From: Batillaria attramentaria
Taxonomy: Eukaryota > Mollusca > Gastropoda > Batillariidae
Reading direction: 5' to 3'
DNA: 64,000 nt
NCBI GenBank assembly: GCA_018292915.2
Contig: JACVVK020000337.1
Location: forward strand, 32,501-96,500
The notes beneath the pieces are model-generated. The model was not told where the DNA came from. It worked only from the letters and a program-made list of their open reading frames with translations, and searched no databases. The first letter of the stretch is position 1, and each line of letters begins with the position of its first letter. The position numbers and the translations under genes were made by a program. This document shows positions 22,189 through 34,362 of this stretch, one piece after another.

Positions 22189-24970
22189 TACCCCCTCCTT
22201 CCCATCTCCCTGCACCTCCTCCCCCTCCCCCAACTTCCTGATAACCGCAATCAACACTCTCTCCACCCCATCTACCCACCCCCACAACCCCCTCCTCCCT
22301 AGCCACCTACCCTGTAGACGTAGTGTTATTTATAGACGGATAAATCCAAGGTAAAGTACAGAGGGTCACAGATGTGTCTTATCGGCAGTACTCTAAATTC
22401 GGCATCAGCACGACTGCACGACTTTAATGAAGTTGCTAATATGGCGGAATTGCTAGGAAGGGAGTTAGGAAGCTCATGGAGTGTGTAAATAAGAAACATG
22501 GAGGACACGAAAGACTGATAAAGCTGGATATGAATTCTTATATGAGAAAAAAACCCAAGACATATATAGCTACTTGTAGTGGCAAAAGAAACAAAGTATC
22601 GGTCAAAAGAGCTTTCGAAGTTTGCAACTCCTCCACTTTTTTCTTAACTTGTGTGTGAAAGATGGATAAGTTCTAGATCAGGAACGTAAAATGCGATTCA
22701 AATTTCCCAAATTTTAGACATACGAGTATTGTGGCTTGTTGTAACAGAAACAACAAGTCTACTTTCTGCCAAAGTAGTACTTCCTTCTACTTTTGCCACT
22801 GCTCACCGTAAGGTTTTTTGTTCCTATGTTTTTTCCTTGTGTTTGTGTGTTCCCTTCCCGCGAGACAAATCAGTTTGGAAGTATGAAACTAGTGGAGACA
22901 ATACCTGCTTTATCTTCAGGGTAACAAACAAAAACGACGTACGTGTGCTAATTGCAGTTTTATTTTGTTTTCAAAGCACAACCATGACATAAGCAAATTC
23001 AAGTAGCTACGTCGAGCCGTGCTCTACCCAAAGAATTCTCCGCTGTTGGGGCCCCCTGCCGCACCCCTAACGATACAGGAATCCTAATCCCCAGGGCAAA
23101 TACCATTTATCAAACAAACTGCTTTCCACTCCGTCCCGTTATAATTTCGGTAACGAAATGAAATGTTAAAGAGCAGTGGGGGCTATATTTAGATGGGGTT
23201 GTGTGTCTGTCCGGATGATAAGATTATTCAAGGGACAACAGACTGTCATAGCGTCTCTTTGCACGGGAAAAGCTGGCCATAGCCCGGGGCATTTGTTATG
23301 ACTTCAGCGCGGGGATTTGGTTGGCTAACGGCTGAGCCGGAGCTGTGTATATCAAACGATAACTAGCTGCTACAATCTTGACCGTAGTGATGCAAACAGA
23401 TACTGATAATATATAATCCTAGGAATGGGTGAGCCCAGTGCGGTGCATGACCCGTGTAATATTACATGTGGTGAAGTGTATAATTAAGTTTCGTGCCAGT
23501 GACTCGCATGCGTTGTATAATGTAATGGAATGTGATGTGATGTAATATTATGTCAATAATGCTAATCGGAGCAGTGATCCGCATGGATTCTACAATGTAA
23601 TGTAATGCTGTATAACTTAAATTATGTTAATAATGCTATCCTGGGCATATATCCAAGTATAGACTCAGTTCCACCCTGCATGCATTAACCAACAAAACAA
23701 AAAGAGAAATAAATCAAGGTAAACTTCGTTCTTCACACGGAACAAATCTTGTACAAACTACATTATGCTCTGGATAGTATTACTGACATAATTTGACACT
23801 ATTTTACATTGCAGAATCCATTCGGATCATTGCCCAGGGTAGCATTACAGACTAGACAGTGTTTGGTACGTCCACGAAGAAACGTCTATTTATCATCTTA
23901 AGTTACAATCTGTACGTTTTTTGTTGTTGTTGTTTTTTTTTCATGATAAACAACCGAAAATCACCAAATGCCTCAGCATGGATGGTCGTAAAGATTTACA
24001 ATTTAGCACCACAAACAAATCATTTTAAATGCCTGGTCGGTACGTGGGGTGGACGGAAGCAAAACTCTGACTACTCACGTGTCCAAAACTGAAGATTAAG
24101 ACAAGACAGCGCAGTCCATGAATATCCTATGCACTTGATTAATCGCAATGCTGATAAGTTTGCAGGCTGGAGTTTATCAAACACAGGGAAGCACGGGTCT
24201 TTTGTTTTGGCTGGCGGTTCCTGTTAGAACAAATCTTATGTCAAATCTGCAAACAAGTTTGACATCGAAACAGAACGAGTGAGGCTGAGCAAACAGATCT
24301 TTCCCTGCACTTAGGAATCTGTTTGGTAGCATTTCACAAGATCCAAGCTGCTTCTTCGTTTTTTAAGGGAAACAAACGTGCGTCTGTGCCATCTAACTGA
24401 AGACATATACAGTGCAACGCATTAACAGACACTTCATATACATTTGGTCAGCTGAACGATCCCTTTTTACGGAATATATCAAATGGACCAGGATATGTCC
24501 TTGCCATACACACACTTAACTTCGAGAGATAACAAAGGCCATCAAAAACTCTGCTACGTAAATATAGGGAATGCTTTGATATTGTCAAAGTACCGTCTTC
24601 GGGTCTCTTATCACTGAATTAAGTCGGACCGAGTCTTAAAATCAAGGCACAAACTTTGGACAGAGCCTAAAAGCAACGGATTTGAGGGTGAGTGCTTTTC
24701 CCTCCAGTAATGTATGTTATTTCTCGTGCGTTTTTGGCACACGACTACAATTGTCATAGCTTTTGCTTTGTGGCTTCGTTGGTAATGGTCGGTTGGAGCA
24801 GGGAAGTCGGGGGACCAGGGAATCGGGGAGCCGGGGTTGCAAGGGGTGCGAGGGAGTGGCGCTATGTCGTGAATCCACTATGACAAGGCCGCGGGAGAAA
24901 GTATGGCCGCTTTGGCACAAGCAAGAGTTGACGACCATACCTCAAGATACTTCGTGGCCATGGAAATTTC
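20880..24970. other. No gene recognised; low-complexity tracts
   Basis: Holds C-run/A-run at 21203-21253, (GTT)n at 21411-21436, a C-run/A-run near 21863-21903 and (TG)n of about 36 units at 22111-22183. Between 22190 and 24970 the sequence is unique, without SINE, LINE or exon motifs that I can recognise. Short open frames here show no domain signatures. Confidence 0.5.
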
Positions 24971-24974
24971 CAAG

Positions 24975-24976
<2 letters not shown>

Positions 24977-25043
<67 letters not shown>

Positions 25044-25088
25044 CATGTATTTTAGTTTATTCTTTTTTTTTCTCTCCCCCCCCCCCCT
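24977..25088. repeat. (TG)n microsatellite and C-run
   Basis: About 32 TG units to 25040, then T-rich and C-rich runs to 25087. Confidence 0.95.
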
Positions 25089-25512
25089 CCCCACCTTCGT
25101 CTCTGTATGGCTCGTCCGTAACATTACCACCCGCAACAAAACGGTCAGTTGCAGTTTCAGTCAGTGTATCACACCACGTTCAGATAACGAACACGTGACA
25201 CGTTTCGAGATTTTGCTTTCAGACCATTGACCGCTCGCTAATAGAATGCACGATCCTCTCATTCCTAATGTTTCCATCTTTTGATGTGTCAGCTCGAACG
25301 TGTTACTGATATCATCAGTGGGATCGATGTCAGAAAAACAGAAGCTACTCTTGCGGCCCAACAAATGGATATTTTGATATTAGGGTTGGGGTGGTGGCTA
25401 TTTCACAACTTGAGTTGAACGGCCGCGTTCTGCATAATTATTTGCTGAAAATAACCAGTGACACAGGTAACATAATTCTCGGTGGTAGGTAGAAAGACTT
25501 TTGAAAAATAAA

Positions 25513-25514
<2 letters not shown>

Positions 25515-25592
<78 letters not shown>
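25515..25592. repeat. (CA)n microsatellite
   Basis: About 39 units without interruption. Confidence 0.97.
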
Positions 25593-25597
<5 letters not shown>

Positions 25598-25753
25598 GAC
25601 ATAATTGTGATACAAAGAGCCGATAGATTTCGAGGATACCTTTTTCTTTTATTTTGGGGGTGGGATGGCGGGGGAGTGTGGGGGGGGGGGGAGGAGGTGT
25701 TGGTGACCCTGTCTGTTTAACCTTAAAAATAACCATCGTACTTCCACATTTAG

Positions 25754-25935
25754 AGGGTGGGAAGGTGGGTGAGTGTTTGGAAGTTTAACGTCCTTTTCCA
25801 CCACGTATGGATGATATCAAAGACGGGGCAACAAGAAAAAGGCCAGTACAAATATTTGGCTCCAGTCGGTATTCGACCTCACGACCCGAGCATCGAAAGT
25901 TCGACGCTCTACCATTCGGCTGTCCCAGCTCATCA
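25754..25935 (-). repeat. SINE-A copy, full length
   Basis: Reversed copy with several point differences in the head (GTATTCGACCTCACGACCC, CATTCGGCTGTCCCAGCTC). Confidence 0.9.
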
Positions 25936-26104
25936 CATTCAAAAGGGAAGTAGGAAAAACATTACGCACTGTAACAACTCTGTGTTGACATCAGTGATCT
26001 CAAAGGCGGGTTTGCTACGGATTTACTTAAAGGAGCAAATGCTACCATCTTTTTGCTCACGGATCATTCTGAACTCTTTTCGTGGTACATGTATCTTTCA
26101 TCAC

Positions 26105-26350
26105 GTCACTTACACACCTGCACAGTGACAGCGTCTGTAATGCTGGCACTGAGCCAACAGAAGCGTACTCGATGACCACACTGAGTGCTCCAGTAGTGTA
26201 ACAACAGTCTTAGAATTTGAATGTTCGACCGCTCGCGCAGCTGAGTGTAAACAACATTGTATCGCATTAAGAGCTGTACTGATCATGAAGATGAGTATTT
26301 TGAGCATACAGGCGTACCCACGAGCGAAAGTGTTCCAAAATACAGTTTGG
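26105..26350 (-). repeat. R5 copy, near complete
   Basis: Longest plus-orientation match to the R5 marks, from GCACAGTGACAGCGTCTG to ACGAGCGAAAGTGTTCC. The copy at 56100-56350 is its reverse complement along most of its length. Confidence 0.7.
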
Positions 26351-26394
26351 CTTCGCAAAGACTGAATTACCCTGTTAAAACACAGTTCATTCGA

Positions 26395-26682
26395 GCCGAT
26401 CGTCGGGGGTTCTCTCCGGGTACTCCGGCTTCCTCCCCCTCTGCTTTGGAAATGTTCAGCCCACCAAAATCGAAAAATAAATGCAATTCTAAATTCCGAA
26501 ATTTAAATAGCTGAGCTGACCCTTCGCACCACGTGAATGTAATGTGTTTATGTCCAGTGTGTGAGAGAATGCGTGTGATTCACGTGAGCGTGCGTGTTGG
26601 GTTCAGTTCGCGGCGCTTTGAGCCGATTCATGAAATTGGGTAAAGCGCCTATACAATACTCATTATTATTATAAAACCCCAT
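26395..26682 (+). repeat. SINE-B copy, 3' part with (ATT)n tail
   Basis: Starts at TCGAGCCGATCGTCGG, passes AAATGTTCAGCCCACC and CGCACCACGTGAATGTAATG, and ends GCGCCTATACAATACTCATT then ATTATTATA. It complements the 5'-part copy at 16917-17165; the full element is at 37115-37525. Confidence 0.8.
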
Positions 26683-26913
26683 ACATGTTTGGGAGAACAG
26701 TTCTTGCTGTTGTTGTTGTTCTTTCTTTCTTTCTTGTCTTTGTTTGTTTAATCGTCGTTGCAGTTTGTCTGGATTGGTTTGGTTTAGGATTTTTTCCTTT
26801 GCTTTGTTTTTGTTTTCAGTGATGACCCCTCCTGCGTACCGAGTAATCGATTAGAATCCTGCATAATTATTACCGAGCGCAACTGGTCGATATATCAGTA
26901 TGATGCCTGGGAG

Positions 26914-27139
26914 CTAGGTTGACGCCGGTACCAGCAAGAAGGCATTCACACTCTCGAGGTGCTGGTGGGGGCGTGTCAACAGTATGAGGACGTGATGTTC
27001 CTTCGGGCTGATCATGTGGCCGAGAGGAACGATGTGTAGATACCCGTTGATCCAAAACGGGTGGCAGTCCACAGTTCTCAACCGTTTCCCGGCAGCGTTG
27101 CGTTTGTGGTGATCTTTGGCCCCAGCTCGGCATTATTAC
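26914..27139 (-). pseudogene. Possible exon or pseudo-exon with a frame break (unrecognised)
   Basis: On the minus strand, after a good acceptor (TTTGCTTGTCCGCAG), one frame reads about 20 codons (Glu-Leu-Gly-Pro-Lys-Ile-Thr-Thr-Asn-Ala-Thr) to a stop at GGTTGA. A second frame then reads about 50 codons (Cys-His-Pro-Phe-Trp-Ile-Asn-Gly-Tyr-Leu, Leu-Thr-Arg-Pro-His-Gln-His) to TAG at 26916-26914. Both segments favour G or C at third codon positions, unlike the surroundings. A third frame is open throughout but Pro/Ser/Arg-rich. I do not recognise a domain. It could be a frame-shifted remnant or chance. Confidence 0.2.
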
Positions 27140-27298
27140 CTGCGGACAAGCAAACATTTGCACGCTGTAAACTCACCATTGATTCCTTTCACGCGATCTG
27201 TCTCTTGCGCCATGTCCTGCTCGGTGGGTCTTGGTGGGTAAAGCCTCTGGAGTATAGCTGATTTCGAAATAGGTACTAGGTACGTGCCCAGGGAAGTG

Positions 27299-27380
27299 TT
27301 GTTGTTGTTGTTGTTGTCGTTGTTGTTGTTGCTGCTGCTGTTGCTGCTGTTGCTGTAGCTGTTGTTGTTGCTGTTGTTTT
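27299..27380. repeat. (TTG)n/(CTG)n trinucleotide repeat
   Basis: Mixed GTT, GCT and GTC triplets. The long poly-Gln frame on the minus strand comes from this repeat alone. Confidence 0.9.
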
Positions 27381-27604
27381 AAAAAAAAATCAGTTGTATA
27401 CATGTGCAAGAGTGGATCTTAAGAGAAGCCTTTGAAAAAAAAAAGTTTAAAAAAGGACTCATTTTTTGAAGGAAGGTGTAAGGATTCCGCTATAGATCCG
27501 TTGGCGCGCGTTTGCGAGCCCCCCCCCCCCCCCCCCCCCCCCTTAGTTTTGGCGTATACTCTAACCCTGAATACCCATGTGACCTGCTGACCCAATGACC
27601 AACC

Positions 27605-27781
27605 TGGGGGTGGGTATGTGGGTGTTTGGAGGTTTAACGTCCTTTTCCACCACATGGGGTGATATCAAAGACGGGGCAGCGATGAAAAGGCCAGCACAAA
27701 TATTTGGCCTCAGCCGGGATACGAACTCACGACCCGAGCATTAGAAGTCCAACGCTCTACCATTCGACCACCCCGGCTCCT
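27605..27781 (-). repeat. SINE-A copy, full length
   Basis: Reversed copy with the complete head (CATTCGACCACCCCGGCTCC). A poly-C run lies at 27520-27542, to its left. Confidence 0.95.
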
Positions 27782-28014
27782 CGACCAGACTGGAAGCACG
27801 CGCAGTAAAGAACGAACATGAATATAAACGTATCAGTTCTCAAGTTTCAATTCGTACCTTTATTCATTTGTGTGTGTGTGTGTGGGGGGGGGTGGTTGTT
27901 GTTGGGTTTGGTTTTTTTTCGCCTTTATTTTAAACAAAGCTTTAATGGGGCTAATGCTACCATTTTTAATGCTCACAGATCTTCTGAACTGTTTTCGTGG
28001 TCTCTATTATCATA

Positions 28015-28200
28015 CACAGTGAAAGCGTCAGTCTGTATTGCTGGCACTAAGTCAGCGGAGGCGCCGGACTCGATGACGAGGCGACTGTGACCACACTGAG
28101 CGCTCCAGTAGTGTAACAACATTCGTAGTAATCGCACAAACTGTTAACAACATTGTATCGCATTTAGAGCTTTACTTATCATCAGGATAGAGTATCATAG
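28015..28200 (-). repeat. R5 copy
   Basis: CACAGTGAAAGCGTCAG, TGCTGGCACTAAGTCAGC, GAGCGCTCCAGTAGTGTAAC and CATTGTATCGCATTTAGAGC match R5 in order. Confidence 0.7.
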
Positions 28201-28254
28201 TTTTGAGAGGCCTGGAGGCACACTTGACTGAGAGACTGAAACTGTACCAAATAC

Positions 28255-28745
28255 CGGCCCCCGTAGTGTGATGGTTAGCAGTTCGGATCATGGACCGGGA
28301 GACCCGGGTTCGAGTCCCAGCCGAGGCAAGCGGGATTTTTCCAACCTAGGTCGGCTCCTACGAGTCCTACCCAGAGCGGGTGTGCTATGGACCCAATGGG
28401 GAAGCTATTGCCACACAGCCGAGATTCACCCACTTCACGGGTGCGACTTTGGGGGTGCTTCCCTTGGTATGGCACGTCTTATGATGTGGCTGATTACACG
28501 GCCGTAGTTCCAGAGCCTGGTTAATGCCGGGATATTTAGACAGGAAGCGTGGAATGCGGCCCTGTCCCGCAGTCCCAAACCACACGGACCTCCATAGCAT
28601 CATCTTACCATCATCCTCATCTCCATCATCATGCATAATAAAAATTGCCTCAGTATCCGAGCCCTCCGTGGATTCCACCCATTACCTGGGAGGAACACCA
28701 CTGGAACTAGCAAAGAGTTGGGGCAGCCAAAAAAAAAAAAAAAAG
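28255..28745 (+). repeat. SINE-C, full length with poly-A tail
   Basis: The head resembles a tRNA: CCGTAGTGTGATGGTTAGCA (A box), GGGAGACCC, GGGTTCGAGTCC (B box). The body carries a (CAT)n-type stretch (CTCATCTCCATCATCATGCA) and ATAATAAAAATTGCCTCAG, and ends GAGTTGGGGCAGCC followed by about 16 A. An isolated 3' end is at 8218-8335. Confidence 0.8.
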
Positions 28746-29104
28746 TTCCAAATCATAAGGTGGCTTAGCAAAGATGGGGTTAGCCCGTTTAAAAAGCTTG
28801 TTCTGTGAAACTGGTTCGTTTCCTCCTGAAGATTATATTGAGGTTCTCAATTCTAAGTCACCCTATCAGCTTCATCATGATCTTAACTAGAACTGACTGT
28901 CCGGCTTAACATCATTCAGACGAACTTGAAGCTTGATACAAACAGACCTCGAATTTCGAATTCCTCGCGGATCTGGCAAGTCCCTGGCGGAGTTAATTAA
29001 AGGCGATAGATGACCCGGGTCGTCTGTGCTGAGTGTATGGATATTTTTATGACTGCGTTCAGAGAGTTAATTTATGACAATTCAGGCACGTGACCGGCGT
29101 CGAT

Positions 29105-29395
29105 CGACTGCGTCAGGGGGCCGCGGGAGATCGAGCTGTCAGTAAGGTGGAGTTGTCTCCCTTGCCGCAACAAGCACGCGTTTTTCGTGACAGAGCACAA
29201 AGCTGCCACGAAAAATGCATGCTGAGGGTCTGTGTATGTACGGGGGACAACTCATGCAGGCAATAATCTCGAATCAGGCTGAGAATGTACTGGTGCTGGT
29301 GAATGCGACAGTTTTCACCGCTTCTGTGCACACTGTGAAATAACACGGGGACCTCAAAGTTGTTCGCAACTGTCCACTTTCAGGTTTCTTCCGGC
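29105..29395. mobile_element. Foldback element FB1, partial copy
   Basis: Right half of the palindromic family seen complete at 55487-56094: GTTGTCTCCCTTGCCGCAAC, CAGAGCACAAAGCTGCCACG, GAAAATGTACT-type and GGTGAATGCGACAGTTTTC, CTTCTGTGCACACTGTG, CAAAGTTGTTCGCAACTGTC. The left arm is missing. Confidence 0.75.
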
Positions 29396-29439
29396 CGTTT
29401 GATGTTGTTGTTTTCTCCTTTTGTTTCAAGTTTTTTTGG

Positions 29440-29700
29440 TTTTTTTTTTTTTGGGGGGGGTGGGGGGGGGGCAGTTCGTTACAGTTCCCGGTGGCCCCTC
29501 CCAGCCGCAACTTGACTGAGTCACTCAGCCTGCCGGGACTCGAGGAGCGGCGCAGACCGTAACCGCCTCGCGGTCTGAGTTGCCATAATAAAATGATCAC
29601 CAGAGAGATTGTGGGCAACACAGTAATCAGGAAGAAGTTTATATTTAATCGTCTCCGAAGGCGGGGGGGGGGGGGGGGGGGGGTAGGGCCTTTAAGGGAA
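29440..29700. other. Homopolymer runs, no gene
   Basis: T-run/G-run near 29437-29471 and G-run near 29662-29684, with unremarkable sequence between. Confidence 0.8.
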
Positions 29701-29969
29701 CCCTTCTTTGGCACATTCGGCCAGTTAATACATGTAGAAGTTAGTGTACAGTCCAGTTCCGGCGGCAGTAGGGTCGGGTCGGGGAGGGGGGAGGGGGGTC
29801 GGCCTTACCTCTTGCCGCCTGCAAAAGTACTTAACCGGCCAAGAGGAGAGGTTTAGATTGTACAAGAGGGATCATATGGAAGACCTAACGCAAAACGGCG
29901 TTCCGGCGGGTCCTGAAATCTACAAAGATAGAGCTGTTAAATGCTCTGTTAAAATAAAATACTCTCACT

Positions 29970-30022
<53 letters not shown>

Positions 30023-30240
30023 GTCAATCAATCAATACATCTTTATTATCCCAGAGGTAAATTTGGGTGTGGTGGACAAACAAAGACAATGATAAACATC
30101 AACTTAACAATACACATATTAAGATAATACATAATAAACACTACAATTAAATTAGAGATTTCTATGAATTAAAAAAAGCACATAAAAACAGTCTTTGTAT
30201 TAAGGCAGGTATAACCTATGATAACTATTTAAGATTATCA
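29970..30240 (-). mobile_element. LINE 3' tail with (AATC)n end
   Basis: On the minus strand the sequence ends TTTACCTCTGGGATAATAAA then GATGTATTGATTGATTG with a long (ATTG)n. An AATAAA-containing UTR running into a simple tail is typical of LINE 3' ends. The body upstream, toward about 30640, is degraded and no coding domain is seen. Confidence 0.55.
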
Positions 30241-30715
30241 CACAAATGCAGAGGGAAACAGGGGGAAAACGCTCACGTACAACAGAGAGAAAACTTTCAC
30301 GTACAACAGAGGGAAAACATTCACGTACAAAAGAGGGAAAACTTTCACAAATAAGCAGGAAGTCAGGCACAGCCGTACGAAAAGATGCATCAAAAGGAAA
30401 GATAGGATAGGGACGGATGGTGGTGGGGAGATAGGTGGGATGAGGGGAGGAGTGCCTGTTATGAGACCCAAGCAGAGAACCTCTGACGTTGCCCAAAGCA
30501 AAGCTAACAGCCCGTACCCACCCCAAAGACACTCGCCCAGCCAAGCAGCCAGAGACACATGCCAGGTACAACTTGTCCTTAAGGGCCAAACGCCTTTGGA
30601 CGTAAAGCAAGCTAATGATGAGTGCCTGTTGCATCACGGACGAACGTACTGAGCACGAAACCGATTGCAGCAGGCTACGATGATGAATGTCTTCACGCGT
30701 CATATTACCTCACAA

Positions 30716-30766
30716 CCAATCCATTACATACCGTGGGACTGAACCCCCGGTCGCCTGTATATAAAA
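30716..30766 (+). promoter_or_regulatory. Core promoter of glycine-rich peptide gene, copy 1
   Basis: CCAAT box at 30716-30720 and TATATAAAA at 30758-30766, followed by GGGCTGCATGGCCAG. The same arrangement, reversed, stands at 39951-40000 before copy 2, with near-identical sequence across the region. A start site about 30 bp downstream is inferred. Confidence 0.8.
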
Positions 30767-30789
30767 GGGCTGCATGGCCAGTGTCGGAC

Positions 30790-30857
30790 ATCACATCTAC
30801 CTTCTCCATCTCGACTCTACTGACTTCACACCTTGCTGTGTCATCTCTCCATACAAA
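30790..30857 (+). other. Copy 1 non-coding exon 1 (5' UTR)
   Basis: From the inferred start to ATACAAA, followed by the donor GTAAGTCG at 30858. Shares CACATCTACCTTCTCCATCT and GACTTCACACCTTGCTGTGT with exon 1 of copy 2, and more weakly CATC(A/G)CATCT(A/G)CCTT with copy 3. No ATG precedes the exon 2 start. Confidence 0.75.
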
Positions 30858-30913
30858 GTAAGTCGCGATCACTAGAGCCAGGTTTACCTTCGCTGCTGAT
30901 TTTACGTGTTACT

Positions 30914-31194
30914 TGGGCCCGTATGTAAAAGTCGAGGTTAATTTAACCCACGGCTACGGGCCTAACCCAGACTAGGACAAAAGAAACCCAAAAGCTAATT
31001 TACATACAAAAGGAAGTGAAGAAAGGAAGAAAAATCCTTCTATAACGGCTTAGGCACCTTGCTGGAATGGGCCCGCTTCTTGATTTCAAACAAACAAAAA
31101 ACAACAGAAAATTTAACCCTAGAGCTAGTTTAGTTCGAAGTTAGACTCTAACCTGGGCTAAAAGCCCTAACCTCGACTATTACATACGGGCCCA
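30914..31194. mobile_element. MITE in intron 1 of copy 1
   Basis: A 281-bp element with inverted ends TGGGCCCGTATGTAA...TTACATACGGGCCCA; the match continues inward with AGTCGAGGTTA and one mismatch. No coding capacity. The left part recurs in intron 1 of copy 3 (42759-42945). It is absent from the homologous position in copy 2, where a different stretch of about 40 bp stands between GTTACT and the GATGGTCTACTGTAGTGC block. Confidence 0.75.
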
Positions 31195-31517
31195 GAAGCG
31201 ATGGTCTACTGTAGTGCAGACGTGCAAGTGTAGTCAATACATTAAATTCATCCACTTCGGCGGTGATTATTTTCAGCCAGTTTCTCGGACTTGCGAAGTT
31301 TAGGGGAGTGTAGTGAAATCTTCGGCTGGTTGGTTGTTTTACACGGACATGGATGCCTACACCAGGAAATTATCGATATCTTCCTCTAAAAACGAGAGTG
31401 TAAGGACTTTTTCTTTGTTTGTTTATTTGTTTGTTCTTTCGTTTTTCACGGCTATTCGATGCCTTGTAGATAAATGTGACCTAAGTTTCAGTGTGATCTG
31501 TTTGTTTGCAGGTCAAG

Positions 31518-31754
31518 ATGATCAAGCTGGTTCAGGTCGTTCTTCTGGTTGCCCTGGTGGCTGCTGCCTCAGCCAGCCTCTATGGCGGACTAGGAATGTT
31601 GGGCATGCCCTTTCTGGGCGGTCTTGGCTATGGCTTTGGCGGTCTTGGCAAGGGCTACGGCTTGGGCGGTCTTGGATATGGCATTGGCTACGGAATGCCC
31701 TGGCTCGGAGGACTGGGCTACCCACTGATGGGCATGGGCAAGATGTACGGCTAA
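31518..31754 (+). CDS. Secreted glycine-rich peptide, copy 1 (78 aa)
   Basis: The whole coding sequence sits in one exon (about 31512-31761; acceptor TTTGTTTGCAG, donor ACAAG/GTGAGT after the stop). The start ATG follows GTCAAG directly after the acceptor. Residues 1-19 (MIKLVQVVLLVALVAAASA) form a clear signal peptide. The mature part is Gly-rich with x-Gly dipeptides (GLGYGFGGLGKGYGLGG), Met, Leu and Tyr, one Trp, and Lys as the only charged residue. There is no Cys, Asp or Glu. It resembles shematrin-like or other structural or secretion glycine-rich proteins in composition only; the role is unknown. It lacks one 9-residue module present in copies 2 and 3. Confidence 0.88.
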   Translation: MIKLVQVVLLVALVAAASASLYGGLGMLGMPFLGGLGYGFGGLGKGYGLGGLGYGIGYGMPWLGGLGYPLMGMGKMYG

Positions 31755-32768
31755 ACACAAGGTGAGTTCTTCAGTTTGTACAACTCCAGCTTGATGATTA
31801 TTGTAATGATGTTAATTCTCACCCACACACCGAACACCGACGTGTTTGAAGTCCACGGTGGTATAGAACTACCGATCTTATATGTAGTATGAAGTGCCTA
31901 CCCGTGTGTTTACGTGATATTGATTATCTTTCTTAGCCGCCTGTGTGATCAGCGTTATTTTGTTTTGTACTATCAGCTTTGATTTTCACCATTAAATTTA
32001 GGCTAGTTGTGATGTAATAAGTTTAAAACAATTTCTTATCCTGTTTATTACTTTTGTGCTTTGTGTGTTTTACGTTTATGCCTCTCACATACTTAACTCG
32101 ACTTCACGTTTTGTTTACAAAAAATTAAAATTAAAAAAAAAACACTTAACACTCAGACATTTCCCTGGTTACTAGCTGTTTTAAATTTTGATGCGTCGTA
32201 GTTTCTTTCTTGTATATCATATGGCTCAGCGCAAACAAAATACGTAGGGCGCCTTCATAACTGTGTGGACAGAGTGAATATGTTAAAAAAAAAGTCTCAC
32301 AGTCATGAAGAAACACCGGTGCAAATGTGGCGTCATTTGGCGTCATTTGGCTATATTTGCATTTCATTTGCTTTTCAAATCCTGACTTTTGCGTAATTCT
32401 GGAGTTTGCATTTTAACCTTTTCCTGGGTCGCTCACGTTATCAGAGGTTTCTCTTCAGCTGCATGTGTGACCACGTCATAGTCACATGATTCCTACGTCA
32501 CACTTTACCAGCGATTTTCTCAACATGGCCGCTTTCCAAGAGCATGTTTTCAACAAACATATCTCAGGTCTACACAATGCTATAGACATCATTTTCATAT
32601 CAAAAGAAAGCTTATGTTCTGCACTTTTCAATGTTACCAGCTTCATATGCCAGACACCCCCCCCCCACCACCACCACCACCACCACCCCCCTTTATTCCC
32701 CCTTTGTGGGAACTCATCGTATATATAATAATTTGTTAATTTGTTTGGTTTTTCTGTCTGTTTCGCAG

Positions 32769-32893
32769 AATCTCCATTTGGTCCCATTGATCTGCGTTTG
32801 TGGTGCTGATTGTCGTCTGGTTTTCTAAGAGGAAGATGTGATCATGTATTGTTAATGTTGTGCAGTACGTGCAATAAATGTTCATTAAAGAAA
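32769..32893 (+). other. Copy 1 non-coding exon 3 with polyA signal
   Basis: Acceptor TCTGTCTGTTTCGCAG, then AATCTCC(A/G)TTTGGTCCC, nearly identical to exon 3 of copy 2. AATAAA at 32873-32878. The stop codon lies in exon 2, so this exon is entirely 3' UTR, more than 50 bp beyond the stop-exon junction. That arrangement could make the transcript sensitive to nonsense-mediated decay. Confidence 0.8.
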
Positions 32894-32918
32894 TATCCGT
32901 ATTTTGCTTCCTATTTTG

Positions 32919-33112
<194 letters not shown>

Positions 33113-33537
33113 AACCAGCAACAACAAAAACATCAACGACAACAACAAACACACAAAACAAGTCACTATGCAGAGTCCTCTTCTTCTCAATCAGTAAATG
33201 ACATACCGGTTCTATTAGATATATGTAATTACGAGAAAAACATAAATTTTACTCGACAGGTTCTTTACAGGCAAGCGTCAATCGCAGAGAATCGTGTGCT
33301 GTTTAACGTAAAACACACGTCACGGACAGTGAGCAGGGTTACTCAGTTCTGAGGTATGAAAAGTGCAAATGTGGTAGAGCTGATTAAAGTTTATTTTATG
33401 TGCAATTTTGTTGTTGTTGTTGTTTTAAATAACAGCTTTTCCCTTCCTGTCTTCACCAGATCTCCCCCCTCCCCCCCCCCCCCACCACCACCACCACCAC
33501 CATCACCATACTCACAAACTAAATAAATAATGAAGCA

Positions 33538-33711
33538 TAGGGTGGGTGTTTGGGAGTTTAACGTCCTTTTCCACCACGTATGGGTGAAATCAAAGACAGG
33601 GCAACGAGAAAAAAAAGGCCAGCACAAATATTTGGTCCCAGTCGGGATTCGAACTCACGACCCGAGCATTGGGAGTCCAACGCTCTACCAATCGGCTATC
33701 CCGGCTCCCCT
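33538..33711 (-). repeat. SINE-A copy, full length
   Basis: Reversed copy between glycine-rich gene copies 1 and 2. Preceded by a poly-C and (CCA)n run at 33467-33503 and followed by a G-run at 33751-33780. Confidence 0.95.
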
Positions 33712-33976
33712 GAATGAAGTATACACACAAAAATGAAAAGAAGATGGGAAAGGGGGGGGGGGGGGGTCGGGGGGGGGGGGACATTTACACATGACCAAAT
33801 AAGCGAACCTGACAGAAGCGGACCAGGCGCCAGGAAAATTTCACTCGGGCCAGGAACCGAACCTGGAAGTACATTCTACAAACGCATTTGAACCAGGCTC
33901 GCTTTGGGTGTCAGGCCAACAGTACGTAACAGGTCAGCACATCTACAAAACTGTACTGTAGTTATACATGTATGTG

Positions 33977-34142
33977 GGAGCCGGGGTGGCCGAATGGTAG
34001 AGCGTTGGACTTCCAATGCTCGGGTCGTGAGTTCGAATCCCGGCAGGGGCCAAATATTTGTGCTGGCTTTTTCATCGTTGCCCCGTCTTTGATATCACCC
34101 GTATGTGGTGGAGAAGGACGTTAAAAACCCATACACCCACCC
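33977..34142 (+). repeat. SINE-A copy, full length
   Basis: Close-to-consensus copy in the opposite orientation to the one 266 bp upstream; the two could pair as an inverted repeat. Confidence 0.95.
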
Positions 34143-34261
34143 CACCCCGCGATCCATGATCACAGTTTTGTACTGGCAAATGCCAACGCGAATATAAATA
34201 TACATACACTGATACAGTAAAACGAATACAGTAAAAATAGCTGACGTGTGTAAGGCAATGA

Positions 34262-34329
34262 GGATGTACATTCAATTCAATTCAATATAACTTTATTGTC
34301 TGTCGATGGCAGAAAAATTTCTTCTGGCT

Positions 34330-34362
<33 letters not shown>

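Noticed and set aside
28258..28330. tRNA genes (also the heads of SINE-A and SINE-B copies)
   Set aside because: A and B boxes are present but acceptor-stem pairing is poor and each is continuous with a repeated SINE body.
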